A DNA stretch of 35,743 nt, from contig CAIKMY010000133.1 of assembly GCA_903828635.1 (NCBI GenBank), positions 1 through 35,743 on the forward strand, read 5' to 3'. The first letter of the stretch is position 1. Each line of letters starts with the position of its first letter. Origin of the DNA: an uncultured Acidobacteriota bacterium. Its GTDB lineage: Bacteria; Acidobacteriota; Blastocatellia; RBC074. A program made the translations under genes and the position numbers. Shown here in pieces: positions 1 to 10,427 of this stretch. A model generated the notes under the pieces. That model ran no database searches. It had not been told where the DNA came from and worked only from the letters and a program-made list of their open reading frames with translations.

Positions 1-936
1 ATGGTGGTCGAGGCCGACGAAAGCGACAAGAGCTTTCTCAAGCTCTCGCCAACGATCGCCGTCGTTACCAATATCGATCTGGAGCACCTCGATTTCTACA
101 GCGACATCGAGGAGATTCGCTCCTGCTTCGTCCAGTTTGTCAACAAGGTTCCATTCTACGGTTCGGTCGTCATCTGTCTCGACGATCCTCAGATTCAGCT
201 GATCATTCCGCAGATCTCGCGCCGCGTGATCACCTATGGAATGCGTGCCCAGGCAGAGATCTCAGCCACAGACGTTTATCACGATCCCCGAAACTTCAGT
301 TCGACCTTCACGGTGCGCCGGGATGGCGAGATCCTTGGTCGCATCACCCTGCAGGTTCCTGGCAATCACAACGTCTGCAACGCACTGGCCGCTGTTGCCA
401 TCGGGCTTGAACTGGAGATGCCGTTTGAGCAGATACGGAAGGGAATCGAATCCTACAACGGCACTGAGCGTCGCTTTCAGATTAAGGGGAGCATTGGTGA
501 GGGAGAGGAGAGCATCCTCGTTATCGACGATTATGGTCACCACCCGACGGAGATACGCGCGACACTCGCCGCTGCCAAAGCCGCCGATCGTCGCCTTGTC
601 GTTCTTTTTCAACCCCATCGCTATTCGCGAACCGCAGCGCTCTTTGACGATTTTGCGAGGTCGTTTTACGATGCCGAGCTGGTGCTGTTCACTGATATCT
701 ATGCCGCCAGTGAGGAGCCAATCCCCGATGTTTCTGCCGAACATCTCGCCCGGCAGACGGAGCGCTTCGGACATCGACATGCGCGCTATGTTGGCTCACT
801 TGAACAGGCAACGGCTGCATTGGCGGCAGTGGTGCGTCCGGGTGACCTGGTGCTGACACTTGGGGCCGGCAGCGTCTGGCATGTCGGCGAACAACTGCTC
901 GAAATGTTGCGCGAGGGAGGAGGTCATCGGCAATGA
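1..936 (+). CDS. murC: UDP-N-acetylmuramate--L-alanine ligase, 5'-truncated by window edge
   Basis: Cytoplasmic Mur ligase that adds L-alanine to UDP-MurNAc using ATP, the first step of peptidoglycan stem-peptide synthesis. The 311 visible residues are the middle and C-terminal domains. They begin at the EADESD segment and run through [21 protein letters not shown] and the C-terminal [10 protein letters not shown] and PHRYSRT motifs typical of MurC. Full MurC proteins are about 450-480 residues. The N-terminal Rossmann part and the P-loop (GTHGKTTT type) therefore lie upstream of base 1, and the ATG at base 1 is an internal Met, not the start. The stop codon overlaps the ftsQ start (ATGA), indicating translational coupling in a division and cell-wall operon. 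Confidence 0.95.
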   Translation: MVVEADESDKSFLKLSPTIAVVTNIDLEHLDFYSDIEEIRSCFVQFVNKVPFYGSVVICLDDPQIQLIIPQISRRVITYGMRAQAEISATDVYHDPRNFSSTFTVRRDGEILGRITLQVPGNHNVCNALAAVAIGLELEMPFEQIRKGIESYNGTERRFQIKGSIGEGEESILVIDDYGHHPTEIRATLAAAKAADRRLVVLFQPHRYSRTAALFDDFARSFYDAELVLFTDIYAASEEPIPDVSAEHLARQTERFGHRHARYVGSLEQATAALAAVVRPGDLVLTLGAGSVWHVGEQLLEMLREGGGHRQ

Positions 937-1958
937 GCAAGGCCGACGCCGAACAACCTGCACCAAAACCTCGTCGCAAGCCGGTTGTCAGGAGGAATGA
1001 CGACAAACCCTTCAGCCCCTCCCGTCGTGCGGGAGAGCATCGCGCCGCGGCGAAGAGTGCCTCTTCCCGACGGACCGGCGGCTCTTCGCGGCGTGCCAGG
1101 CAGGACAGTCTGCCATTTGATGGGGCCCCCTCGCTGATTGCGAGGCTCAGGCCACAACGCTTCATGCAGAAGATGCTGCAGCTTGGTATCGGAGTGCTGG
1201 GAATACTCCTGCTGGTGGCGGTCGTTATGGCTACTTATATGCTTTCCCACGGCATCCGCCTCTTCGCCCCGAGGGCGATAGAGATCGAGGGCGCCACCAT
1301 TGTCTCGCAGGAGACGATAAAAAAGTCGATCGAACCAATGCTCGACAAGGGGGTTCTCCTTGCCGATCTGGTGAAGATGCGCGAGATGCTCCTCAAAAAT
1401 GAGCTGATCAGTAATGCCGCAGTGACAAGGATGCTGCCGGACACCATCAGAGTGACCGTCATCGAGCGGATTCCGGTCGGTCTGACTCGTCGTGCCAATA
1501 ATGACCTGGCCTGCGTCGATGCCGAGGGGTACCTCTTTGGCGATGAGAAACTGATCAAGAAGGGGCCGATCCCTCCGCTGATCAGCGGTCTGCGTGAAGA
1601 GGAGAGCAATGAAGCACGGGCCTTCAATCGTCAGCGGCTCGAAGCCTGCCGCACCCTGATCGCTGAACTCGACAGCAGCGAGCCACATCTCTCCGGGCGA
1701 ATTGATGAGGTTTATTATGACGACGTCGAGGGCATTCGCGTCATTCTTACCGATTCGCGCATCGCTGTCTACCTTGGAAAAGAGAATTATCGTCAGCGGC
1801 TCAACTCGGCACTCGATATCCTCGACGCCGCTGAGCGGCGCGATCTGCAGTTTCTCAACCTGCTGCACGTCGAAGATGCCGCGCGGATGATTGATGGCTC
1901 GCGGGTCGCCTATCTCAACACGAGAATTCCACGGCGGGTGATTGTCGGCTTCAAATGA
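933..1958 (+). CDS. ftsQ: Cell division protein FtsQ
   Basis: Bitopic inner-membrane divisome protein of the FtsQ/FtsB/FtsL complex. The 341 residues comprise a long basic cytoplasmic tail (about 1-80, rich in Arg and Ser), one membrane segment (about 88-108, [16 protein letters not shown]) and a periplasmic POTRA domain beginning near [14 protein letters not shown]. The FtsQ core follows ([11 protein letters not shown], then DAEGYLFGD). The start overlaps the murC stop by 4 bp. No ddl or murB lies between murC and ftsQ, although one or both occur there in many bacteria. The assignment rests on position and domain pattern, since FtsQ sequences are poorly conserved. Confidence 0.9.
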   Translation: MSKADAEQPAPKPRRKPVVRRNDDKPFSPSRRAGEHRAAAKSASSRRTGGSSRRARQDSLPFDGAPSLIARLRPQRFMQKMLQLGIGVLGILLLVAVVMATYMLSHGIRLFAPRAIEIEGATIVSQETIKKSIEPMLDKGVLLADLVKMREMLLKNELISNAAVTRMLPDTIRVTVIERIPVGLTRRANNDLACVDAEGYLFGDEKLIKKGPIPPLISGLREEESNEARAFNRQRLEACRTLIAELDSSEPHLSGRIDEVYYDDVEGIRVILTDSRIAVYLGKENYRQRLNSALDILDAAERRDLQFLNLLHVEDAARMIDGSRVAYLNTRIPRRVIVGFK

Positions 1959-1973
1959 GTAGAGGGTCATACT

Positions 1974-3227
1974 ATGCCAAAAACTAGCTCTCCAATTGTT
2001 GGACTCGATATCGGTACCGGCAGTGTCCGCGTGGTGATGGTTGAGCTGATCGACGGCGAGGTGGAGATAGTCGGTCTCGGCGAGGTGGAGTCGCGCGGCC
2101 TGCGCAAGGGGGTGATCAGTCGGCCCGATCTTGCCGTCGAGGCGATCAGACGCGCCGTCGAGTCGGCCGAGCGCACCTCCGGGCTCGAGGTCAGCCACGT
2201 CTGTGTCGGGCTTGCCGGTGCCCACATCCGTGGCGAGAACAACGAGGGCAGAATCGCGGTGCCCGGACGACACCGCGAGATTGCAAAGGAGGACATTGAT
2301 CGCGTCATCGAGACTGCCTGCGCAATTTCACTGCAAGGCGGTCGCGAGATAGCTGATGTCCTGCCGCAGGAGTATACCGTTGACGACCAGGATGGCATCG
2401 ATGATCCGCTCGGGATGCTCGGGTCGCGGCTTGCCGTCTCGGTCCATATTCTCACCAGCCCGGTAGCGGCAAAACAGAGCATTGTCTCCAGCGTCAATCG
2501 TGCCGGGCTCCACGTCGCCGATCTCTATCTTGCCCATCTCGCATCGGCTGAGGCCGTCCTCTCCGAGGATGATCGCGAATATGGGGCCGCTGCCATCAAC
2601 ATTGGTGCAGAGACGACCAGCCTTGCCATCTATCAGCGCGGGGCCGTCTGGCACAGTGCCATCTTCCCGATCGGTGGGAGCCATTTCACCAACGATATCG
2701 CCGTCGGCCTGCGCACTTCGATGCCCGAAGCCGAGCGTATCAAGCGCACCTCGGGATGTGCCTCTCACCTGTTGCTCAATGGATCTGCCGCTTCCGAGCC
2801 GGTCGAGGTTCCCGGTCTCGGTGGCAAGGGGCCGCGTGTCGTCTCCCGTCAGATTCTCAGCGACATCCTTGAGCCGCGCGCCGAGGAGCTTCTCTCCCAC
2901 GTTCAGGAGGAGATCAGGCGATCCGGATTCGATCGTCAACTGTCGAGCGGCATCGTCCTCACCGGTGGTGGTGCGCTGCTCAGAGGAATGAATGAGGTCG
3001 CTGAACAGGTCTTCAATGCGCCTGTTCGGCTGGGCATCCCCGAACGATTTGTCGGTTTTGGCAATCAGTTCGAGCCCGCAGCCTTCTCTACTGCTGTCGG
3101 TCTCGCCATGCACAGCGCACGGCGCGAGATGAGCAGCGGCGTTGATCACCAGCAGCGGCGCTCATCTGAGGGCTCCGGCAATGCCGGTTTCGGTGATCGC
3201 CTCAAATCTTTCTTTGGAATTCGCTGA
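1974..3227 (+). CDS. ftsA: Cell division protein FtsA
   Basis: Actin-like ATPase that tethers FtsZ filaments to the membrane. The 417 residues start with the phosphate-1 motif [12 protein letters not shown]. The SHS2/1C subdomain follows ([24 protein letters not shown]), then phosphate-2 ([13 protein letters not shown]) and the adenosine motif ([13 protein letters not shown]). The protein ends in a predicted amphipathic membrane-targeting helix ([12 protein letters not shown]), as expected for FtsA. It begins 15 bp after ftsQ and precedes ftsZ, the standard order. A Ser/Gly-rich linker (about 380-405) separates the core from the C-terminal helix. Confidence 0.95.
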   Translation: MPKTSSPIVGLDIGTGSVRVVMVELIDGEVEIVGLGEVESRGLRKGVISRPDLAVEAIRRAVESAERTSGLEVSHVCVGLAGAHIRGENNEGRIAVPGRHREIAKEDIDRVIETACAISLQGGREIADVLPQEYTVDDQDGIDDPLGMLGSRLAVSVHILTSPVAAKQSIVSSVNRAGLHVADLYLAHLASAEAVLSEDDREYGAAAINIGAETTSLAIYQRGAVWHSAIFPIGGSHFTNDIAVGLRTSMPEAERIKRTSGCASHLLLNGSAASEPVEVPGLGGKGPRVVSRQILSDILEPRAEELLSHVQEEIRRSGFDRQLSSGIVLTGGGALLRGMNEVAEQVFNAPVRLGIPERFVGFGNQFEPAAFSTAVGLAMHSARREMSSGVDHQQRRSSEGSGNAGFGDRLKSFFGIR

Positions 3228-3395
3228 ATCAGCGGTCTGTGTTACGATTGGTTATTCCAGTTGGTGGTACGGATGCGCACAGCGATGGCATTAAATCGTC
3301 AATACCAGCAAGGCCAGCTCGGCCGTAATGGTCAACATGGCACAAGCGGCCATGGCTCGTCACCTCTTCGAGGATATGCTCCCCGGCGGTGGCAA

Positions 3396-3402
3396 TTGGA
3401 GG
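3396..3402 (+). promoter_or_regulatory. Shine-Dalgarno that fixes the ftsZ start
   Basis: TTGGAGG ends 6 bp before the ATG at 3409. The reading frame is also open upstream to an ATG at 3328, but no ribosome-binding sequence precedes that codon and the extra 27 residues do not resemble an FtsZ N-terminus. Confidence 0.75.
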
Positions 3403-3408
3403 CACACA

Positions 3409-4551
<1,143 letters not shown>

Positions 4552-4612
4552 CCGCGAGCCTGACCGCGAATCATCGGCCACGCGCGAGGCAGAGCTGCAA
4601 CGAGACAAGAAA

Positions 4613-4642
4613 GCCGGAGACAACAGAGCCGGAGACAACAGA
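4613..4642 (+). repeat. 15-bp tandem duplication feeding the post-ftsZ hairpin
   Basis: The 15-mer GCCGGAGACAACAGA occurs twice in direct tandem, at 4613-4627 and 4628-4642. The second copy forms most of the left arm of the hairpin that follows. Confidence 0.85.
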
Positions 4643-4683
4643 GAGGATGGAGCAGTCTCCATCCTCTCTGTTGTCTCCGGTTC
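4626..4683 (+). terminator. Long perfect hairpin after ftsZ (candidate terminator)
   Basis: Bases 4629-4652 and 4657-4680 are perfect reverse complements (24 bp), separated by the 4-base loop CAGT. The stem extends by three more pairs with one G-U. This is far longer than a usual intrinsic terminator stem and has no T-run after it. Termination is therefore plausible but unproven. RNA stabilisation, a REP-like function or a mobile palindrome would also fit. Confidence 0.55.
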
Positions 4684-4720
4684 ATAAACCCGCTTGCTTA
4701 CCATCGGCTCTTGGGGTAAG

Positions 4721-5096
4721 ATGCCGCCATCGTCGAACAAAAGTTCTTCCTGTACATGTTTCGGTGATCAGGCAGACACCAACCGCAATTCAGGACTGTT
4801 TGCCTTCAAGCCCAAATTAGCCGGTATATTTACAGGCGATAATTGAAGATGTCAGCGTCGATCCCTGCTTCGCACCTCCACTAACCATTGGTGAGAAGCT
4901 TTCCCGATATCCATTCCCCGATATCAATGGGGCGTATTACGCCCGGATCGAGATTCAACAACCATGTTGCCATAAGGTGAAGAACCTGATCGGCGATGAG
5001 CGAATACCCTTCGCATTGCAGACTGGCATTGATTATGGGTATGTAACCCTGAGAGTCGGTTATCAGGGGAGGGGAAGCATCAGTACTTCCATTTGA
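4721..5096 (+). pseudogene. Possible frameshifted small-gene relic
   Basis: An ATG at 4721 opens a 41-codon frame ending at 4846 (MPPSSNKSS ... LAGIFTGDN). A second frame is open across its end, from about 4824 to a TGA at 5094-5096. It gives a protein-like stretch (TIGEKLSRYPFP, INGAYYARIEI, LQTGIDYGYVTLRVGY). One frameshift near 4840 would join them into a protein of about 125 residues. I recognise no family. A 76-codon ATG frame on the opposite strand (4881-5111) is in exact register with the second frame and is probably its shadow. This could equally be chance open reading in non-coding DNA. Confidence 0.25.
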
Positions 5097-5111
5097 AAAA
5101 GGAGAGGTCAC

Positions 5112-5553
<442 letters not shown>

Positions 5554-5561
<8 letters not shown>

Positions 5562-6609
5562 TGATTCGCCAGCCGCGATCCCGATACCAAGGATCGGGAT
5601 TACGGTCGGGGATCCGGCGGGGATCGGCCCGGAGATATCGCTCAGGGCCGTGCGGCGACCGGAGGTTCTTGAGATCTGCCACCCGGTATTGATTGGCGAT
5701 GCCGGGTATTTGCTGGAGTGGGCGCGACGGTTCGGGATCGATGACAAGTTTGACATTGCGGATACCGGTGCGGAATTTTCGGGGAAGAAGGGGGGCGTGA
5801 CGATTGCCACGCCACCGTCGCTGGCCTCACTCGACAATGTGGGAAAGATCGAGATGGGCCGGGAACAGCCACTGGCCGGACGAGTGGCTGCGCTCCAGAT
5901 CGAGGCCGCCGTCAATCTCTGCCTTCAGGGTCGCATCGAAGCGATGGCCACGGCGCCGATCAACAAGCAGTCGCTCAGGCTTGCCGGGCTTCCATTTCCC
6001 GGTCACACGGAGTATCTGGCCAGCCTCACCCACTGCCATGATTTTGCCATGGCATTCTTCTCGCCCCGACTACGAGTCGCCCTGCTGACCATTCACGTCG
6101 CCCTCCGTGAAGTGCCGGCCCTCGTGCGGCAGGCTGATCTCGAAAGGTTGATTCGTCTGGCCGATCGCGAGTTGAGGCTCTATGGGATTGCCGATCCGCG
6201 CATCGCCGTTGCCGGGCTCAACCCGCACGCCGGTGAGGGCGGTCTTTTCGGCGACGAGGAGGCGAGAGAGATCGTGCCGGCAATCGCCGCCTGTCGACAG
6301 CAATCGATTGCGGTTACCGGCCCCTGGCCCGCTGATACCATCTTTCTGCGTGCGGTTCGCGGCGAATTCGATCTTGTTATCTCCTGTTACCACGATCAGG
6401 GGCTCATTCCGATCAAGTGCTTTGCTTTTGGTGAGGCGGTTAATGTCACGCTCGGATTGCCGATCGTCAGGACATCAGTCGATCACGGAACCGCCTTCGA
6501 TCTGGCTGGTCGCGGATGCGCCGATGAATCGAGCATGGCTGCCGCCATCATTCTCGCTGCTCAACTGGCAAGTGCTCGCCTGGAGGCCGGCCCCGGCAGG
6601 CAGATTTGA
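5554..6609 (+). CDS. pdxA: 4-hydroxythreonine-4-phosphate dehydrogenase PdxA
   Basis: NAD-dependent, divalent-metal enzyme that oxidises 4-phosphohydroxy-L-threonine in the DXP-dependent pyridoxal 5'-phosphate pathway. The 351 residues are of normal length and carry family motifs in order: [14 protein letters not shown] at the N-terminus, TAPINKQS, the metal-site region [28 protein letters not shown], and the C-terminal [10 protein letters not shown] and [10 protein letters not shown]. The ATG lies inside the hfq coding end, so the two are probably cotranscribed and coupled. This is a housekeeping vitamin B6 gene. Confidence 0.97.
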
Positions 6610-6720
6610 CGATCTCCTTCGTTCGGGCTTTTCGTAATTGAAAATGGTGGTGTTATGATGTTCCCGGCGTCCGCAGTGCCCGAAATAATTGCCGGATATA
6701 TCCGGAGAGATTTTATTCAT

Positions 6721-6744
6721 CTGACAGGCTGGCTGACAGGCCGG
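6721..6744 (+). repeat. 12-bp tandem duplication upstream of the oxidoreductase gene
   Basis: CTGACAGGCTGG is followed directly by CTGACAGGCCGG (11 of 12 identical). It ends 21 bp before the ATG at 6766. Confidence 0.7.
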
Positions 6745-6765
6745 CATTGACCTGCCGGAATTGAC

Positions 6766-7875
6766 ATGAAAGACGCAAGGATAGGAATAGGATTGGTCGG
6801 GACGGGGTTTGCTCGCAGTGCCCAGGCACCGGCCTTTCAGGTCTGTGAGGGAGCCGAACTGGTCGCGGTCTGCAGCGGACGACACGAAAACGCTGTCAGA
6901 ACGGCGGAGCAGTTTGGCATTGCGCATGCCTGTGAGAGTCACGAAGAGTTGCTCAGCCTGCCTGAGGTCTCGCTGGTTGTCGTCTCGGCACCACCTGCTC
7001 ACCACCGCGCCATCACGCTGGCGGCGCTTGCCGCGGGCAAGCACGTGATCTGCGAAAAGCCGATGGCAATGAATGCGGTCGAGGCTCGCGAGATGGTCGA
7101 CAGCGCCGCCTCGAGGCCGGGACAACTGGCAATCATTGACCACGAATTGCGCTTTAACCCGACGTGGCGAAGGATGAAGGAACTGGTCGATGCCGGTTTC
7201 CTCGGCGAGCTGCACCACGTCAGTGTCGTCATCTCCTCGGGGTTTCGTCACTCGGCGCAGCGTCCGTGGAACTGGTGGTCCCAGCGATCAGCCGGTGGCG
7301 GGCTGCTTGGCGCACTCGGGTCACACGCCATCGACGCCGTTCGCTGGCTCTTCGGTGATATTGAGGCCGTCTGTGCCACGATCGCGACCATGGTTCCCTC
7401 GCGCAAAGATCCCGTCTCGGGAGAGCAGCGCCCAAATGAGACGGATGACTACTGCTCTTTTCTTCTGAGATTTGCCCCTCGCGACGGACGGGTCTCCCAC
7501 GGCACTGTCATGCTCTCTGCGCTTCAGGCCAGCGGTGGGAAGAACCAGATCACCGCCGCCGGCACCAATGGAACCCTGGTCATGGATGGGGATGAGACTC
7601 TGATCGGTGCCATCGGCTACAACCATCAGTTCGAAGATATGTCGCTGATCGACCGTGCACGCGGAATCTCGATCGTTCCTGACAATATCTGGGCGCGATC
7701 CTTCTATCACCTCGCGCGCGAAACTGTGCAGGCCCTGCGTGAAGAACGGACCGAGATTGCCCATGCCGCCACCTTCCTTGACGGACTCCACTGTCAGCAG
7801 ACGATCGATGCCGTCAGGCGCTCGCACGAGGAGGAGCGCTGGATCAAGGTCAGGAGCGTGTCTGATCCAGCCTGA
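6766..7875 (+). CDS. Gfo/Idh/MocA-family NAD(P)-dependent oxidoreductase
   Basis: Soluble sugar or inositol-type dehydrogenase of the glucose-fructose oxidoreductase family. The 369 residues contain an N-terminal Rossmann fold (IGLVGTGFAR), the hallmark substrate/cofactor Lys motif CEKPMAMN near residue 100, and the C-terminal alpha/beta domain with GALGSHAIDAVRWLFGD. The family is too broad for a substrate to be named. The gene stands alone, 156 bp after pdxA. After its stop there is a 384-bp gap holding a minisatellite. Confidence 0.9.
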   Translation: MKDARIGIGLVGTGFARSAQAPAFQVCEGAELVAVCSGRHENAVRTAEQFGIAHACESHEELLSLPEVSLVVVSAPPAHHRAITLAALAAGKHVICEKPMAMNAVEAREMVDSAASRPGQLAIIDHELRFNPTWRRMKELVDAGFLGELHHVSVVISSGFRHSAQRPWNWWSQRSAGGGLLGALGSHAIDAVRWLFGDIEAVCATIATMVPSRKDPVSGEQRPNETDDYCSFLLRFAPRDGRVSHGTVMLSALQASGGKNQITAAGTNGTLVMDGDETLIGAIGYNHQFEDMSLIDRARGISIVPDNIWARSFYHLARETVQALREERTEIAHAATFLDGLHCQQTIDAVRRSHEEERWIKVRSVSDPA

Positions 7876-8259
7876 CAATGGCATGAGTTTAATCGCCCGG
7901 CAATGGTATCAGTGCGCCCGAGACTTCGATGTTAATTGATTTCTGCCTGTCTGATGATGTATGCTCGCCTCTTTGGTAATTTCCGTCGTTAGTACGGACA
8001 GTGCAGTGATGACAGCTGGTCAGAGGGTTCATCAGGCCGACGCATGGTCGACACATTGGGTCGACACAAGAGGTCGACACATTGGGTCGACACAAGAGGT
8101 CGACACATTGGGTCGACACATTGGGTCGACACAAGAGGCCGACAAATGGTAGCCGTTCGGGCCCTTGTTGGCGATGCACCTGTCAGGGAGTCAGACTCTT
8201 CACTCGCCTCTGTGGAACGGCCGGGATGTTAGTCATCAGCAGATCGGGAGAGATTCAAA
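7876..8259. other. Intergenic region with minisatellite, no convincing gene
   Basis: Of this 384-bp gap, 104 bp are a 13-bp tandem array (8046-8149). The remainder shows no conserved protein signal. The short frames across the array in several phases are artefacts of a repeat whose unit is not a multiple of three. Confidence 0.6.
8046..8149 (+). repeat. 13-bp minisatellite, 8 units
   Basis: Eight contiguous 13-bp units start at 8046. The constant part is GGTCGACACA. The final trinucleotide is TTG in units 1, 3, 5 and 6 and AGA in units 2, 4 and 7. Unit 8 is degenerate (GGCCGACAAATGG). Every perfect unit contains the palindrome GTCGAC. The first four units form two exact copies of a 26-bp TTG/AGA dimer, suggesting growth by slippage or unequal exchange of dimers. 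Confidence 0.95.
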
Positions 8260-8469
8260 ATGGCAACCGTCAAACGCTATAACATATTCTGTCAGAAGTG
8301 TCAGCACAAGTTTCCAGTCTTCGCGTCGCTGCATCATTCAATCGATGTTGATGCCTGGGTTCAGGGAAAGGCTGAAAACCACGATTGCAAGGCCTATGCC
8401 GACCAGTTGGCCAAGGAGCGCGCACCGCGTCCGATCAACCCGCTGAAGGCTTCGAAGAAGGGTAAGTAA
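8260..8469 (+). CDS. Small hypothetical protein with CxxC and His/Cys residues
   Basis: A 69-residue protein I do not recognise. It begins MATVKRYNIFCQKCQHKF and later has a NHDCKAY segment. The CQKC pair plus later His/Cys could form a small zinc or metal site. The C-terminus is Lys-rich (PLKASKKGK). The start ATG follows a GGGAGA sequence 7 bp upstream. Translation is plausible from the Shine-Dalgarno, the compact composition and the position in a coding run, but no function is claimed. Confidence 0.6.
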   Translation: MATVKRYNIFCQKCQHKFPVFASLHHSIDVDAWVQGKAENHDCKAYADQLAKERAPRPINPLKASKKGK

Positions 8470-8492
8470 CCCTCTCCCCTCCTTCCCGCCAG

Positions 8493-8528
8493 ACCGGTGT
8501 TTCTATATTCACCGGTGTTTCTATATTC
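8493..8528 (+). repeat. 18-bp perfect tandem duplication
   Basis: ACCGGTGTTTCTATATTC occurs twice back to back (8493-8510 and 8511-8528) in the gap between the small Cys protein and the CDGSH gene. Confidence 0.9.
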
Positions 8529-8610
8529 AATGGAATGGGTGAGTGGCCTGATTGCTGCTACAACTGGGAAGAGGGGCCTTCAGGGCCGATGCAGCGCGGC
8601 AGGAATGTAA

Positions 8611-8666
8611 CAGAAACGTGAAAAGCAGAAACGCTGAAACAGAAACGCTGAAACAGAAACGTTAAA
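8611..8666 (+). repeat. 14-bp tandem repeat, about 4 units, before the CDGSH gene
   Basis: Units at 8611-8625, 8626-8639, 8640-8653 and 8654-8666 share CAGAAACG followed by a short variable T/G/A stretch. The middle two are identical (CAGAAACGCTGAAA). The array ends one base before the GAGGAGAGG ribosome-binding sequence of the next gene. Confidence 0.85.
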
Positions 8667-8685
8667 CGAGGAGAGGTAGATTAGT

Positions 8686-8916
8686 ATGGCTGCGAAAATC
8701 ACCGTCAATCGGAACGGGTCGCTGAGAGTCGAGGGCGATTTTGAGATTTGCGATGGTGCTGGGAATGCTTATGATCTCAGCGGGCGGACAGCGATCGGGC
8801 TTTGTCGCTGCGGTGCGAGCAACAACAAACCCTTTTGTGACGGTGCGCATGCTCGCTGTGGTTTTGAATCGGAAGTGACGGCAACGACGTTGCCGCCAGT
8901 CAAGCCGAGAGCCTGA
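8686..8916 (+). CDS. CDGSH iron-sulfur domain protein (mitoNEET-like)
   Basis: A 76-residue protein with the CDGSH [2Fe-2S] signature. Cys40, Cys42, Cys51 and His55 occur in CRCGASNNKPFCDGAH, matching the Cys3-His1 ligand set. The remaining residues form the small beta-strands of a single-domain bacterial homologue. There is no membrane anchor. The gene has a good Shine-Dalgarno (GAGGAGAGG, 8668-8676). CDGSH proteins are proposed to act in Fe-S or redox exchange. The neighbours include citrate synthase and a glutaredoxin-like protein, so a redox role is consistent but inferred. Confidence 0.92.
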   Translation: MAAKITVNRNGSLRVEGDFEICDGAGNAYDLSGRTAIGLCRCGASNNKPFCDGAHARCGFESEVTATTLPPVKPRA

Positions 8917-8957
8917 CGAGCTGCGAGGATCACTGAAACATCGGGCGGGTTTGACCT

Positions 8958-9019
8958 ATCAGGCAGGATTGAATCATCAGGCAGGATTGAATCATCAGGA
9001 TTGACTCATCAGGATTGAC
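8958..9019 (+). repeat. 14-18-bp tandem repeats abutting the citrate synthase start
   Basis: ATCAGGCAGGATTGA (8958-8972) is followed by ATCATCAGGCAGGATTGA (8973-8990). Two shortened units of TCATCAGGATTGAC then follow (8992-9005 and 9006-9019). The array ends 5 bp before the ATG at 9025, and the AGGA of the last unit is the only plausible ribosome-binding sequence. Changes in copy number would therefore touch the translation start region. Confidence 0.85.
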
Positions 9020-9024
9020 TCATA

Positions 9025-10176
9025 ATGACAACACCGACAACGACGACGCATGAAGGGCTGAGGGATATCGTTGCCTCACCAAGCCGCATCTGCTTTATCG
9101 ACGGGGACAAGGGGATACTTGTCTATTCGGGCTATAACATTCATGATCTGGCGGAGAACTCGACATTTGAAGAGACAGTCTTTCTGCTCTGGAACGGACG
9201 GCTGCCGCGCAGGGAGGAACTGGAGAGCTTTTCGGCCGAGTTGCGGGCCTGCCGCCAGCTACCTGGCGGGGTAATCAGCCTGATTCGGACATTCCCGCGG
9301 GACATCATCCCGATGGATGCATTGCGCACGGCATTTTCAGCATTGTCGGCCTATGATCCGGAGCGGGAAGAGACCTCGGCTGAGGCTAACCGGCGAAGAG
9401 CGGTCAGGATGACGGCGCAGTGTGCGACGCTGGTGGCGGCGATCGATCGGATTCGCAATGGCAATGAGCTGCTCGAATCACGCGCTGATCTGAGCCATGC
9501 GGCCAATTTCCTTTACCTTTTGACGGGAAAGGTGCCAACATCGATTGAGGCGCGAGCGATGGACATCGCGCTGATTCTGCACGCCGATCATGAGTTCAAT
9601 GCCTCGACATTTGCAGCGCGGGTGACAGCGGGAACGTTGGCCGACATGTATGCGGCGATCACCTCGGCGATTGCCGCGCTCTCAGGGCCTCTCCACGGCG
9701 GAGCGAACGAGGCAGTCATGAAGATGCTTCTCGAGATCGGTTCGATCGAGAATGTTGAATCCTACGTCGAGAAGAAGCTGGGTGCAGGTGGGAAGATCAT
9801 GGGCATTGGTCATGCCGTCTATCGTACGGAGGACCCGCGAGCGACCCATCTGCGGCGGATGTCGGAGGAGGTTGGAAAGGTTAAGGGCTCGACACGGTGG
9901 TTCGACATGTCGAAGCGGATCGAGGAGCTGGTGATCGCCGAGATGAACCGGCGGAACAAAGCGATTCGTGCCAACGTCGATTTCTACTCGGCCTCGACTT
10001 ACTACATGATGGGGATTCCGGTAGACCTCTACACGCCGATTTTCGCAGTCAGTCGGGTATCGGGATGGATCGGACACGTGCTGGAGCAGTACCACAATAA
10101 CAAGCTGATCAGGCCACGATCCGAATATGTCGGGCCATCGGATTTGAAATGGGCGCCGGTCGATCAGCGGAGTTGA
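9025..10176 (+). CDS. gltA: Citrate synthase (or 2-methylcitrate synthase)
   Basis: Condenses oxaloacetate with acetyl-CoA, the entry step of the TCA cycle. The 383 residues match the shorter citrate synthase class found in Gram-positive bacteria, archaea and many others. The catalytic triad is visible: His224 in GPLHGGANEAVMKM, His263 in GIGHAVYRTEDPR, and Asp319 in NVDFYSA. The C-terminal SGWIGHVLEQ is also conserved. Sequence alone does not separate citrate from 2-methylcitrate synthases of this size, but no other propionate-pathway gene is adjacent, which favours citrate. The glutaredoxin-like gene starts 32 bp downstream. Confidence 0.93.
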   Translation: MTTPTTTTHEGLRDIVASPSRICFIDGDKGILVYSGYNIHDLAENSTFEETVFLLWNGRLPRREELESFSAELRACRQLPGGVISLIRTFPRDIIPMDALRTAFSALSAYDPEREETSAEANRRRAVRMTAQCATLVAAIDRIRNGNELLESRADLSHAANFLYLLTGKVPTSIEARAMDIALILHADHEFNASTFAARVTAGTLADMYAAITSAIAALSGPLHGGANEAVMKMLLEIGSIENVESYVEKKLGAGGKIMGIGHAVYRTEDPRATHLRRMSEEVGKVKGSTRWFDMSKRIEELVIAEMNRRNKAIRANVDFYSASTYYMMGIPVDLYTPIFAVSRVSGWIGHVLEQYHNNKLIRPRSEYVGPSDLKWAPVDQRS

Positions 10177-10208
10177 GCAGCGAGCCCGAACAGAAAGGCA
10201 GGTGAAGA

Positions 10209-10427
10209 ATGGCCGGAGTTGTAATCTACACCAAGCCGGGATGTCCACATTGTGCGAAGGCTAAAAGCTGGTATACCTCGCAGGGGATTTCCTTTGAGGA
10301 GCGGAACGCGCAGGAGAATCCACAATGGAGGCGGGAGATGCTGGGCTATTCGGACAATGATCCGACGGTGCCGGTAATCGTTGTTGATGGTCGCCTGAAG
10401 CAGATTGGCTGGGAGGGGCGAGGCTGA
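10209..10427 (+). CDS. Small glutaredoxin-like protein
   Basis: A 72-residue thioredoxin-fold protein with the redox motif CPHC (Cys12, Cys15) after a short beta-strand (VVIYTKPG). The cis-Pro glutathione-site loop (TVPVIVVDG) follows, and the protein ends in QIGWEGRG. It is about as short as a functional glutaredoxin can be. The likely role is dithiol/disulfide or glutathione-linked reduction in the cytoplasm. The TGA stop is followed at once by ACG ATC CGT TGA and a stem-loop, which raises the question of selenocysteine recoding (see findings). AGGTGAAG precedes the ATG. Confidence 0.88.
   Translation: MAGVVIYTKPGCPHCAKAKSWYTSQGISFEERNAQENPQWRREMLGYSDNDPTVPVIVVDGRLKQIGWEGRG

Noticed and set aside
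924-2273. 449-codon open frame on the minus strand opposite ftsQ and ftsA
   Set aside because: It lies wholly antisense to two well-supported division genes, has no recognisable domain and a composition typical of a shadow frame in GC-rich DNA.
4881-5111. 76-codon minus-strand frame beside the hfq start
   Set aside because: It is in exact codon register with the opposite open frame and ends at the hfq start. It has no ribosome-binding site or family resemblance. Treated as the mirror of the possible relic.
8046-8149. CRISPR array
   Set aside because: The units are 13 bp and contiguous, with no unique spacers, no leader and no cas genes.
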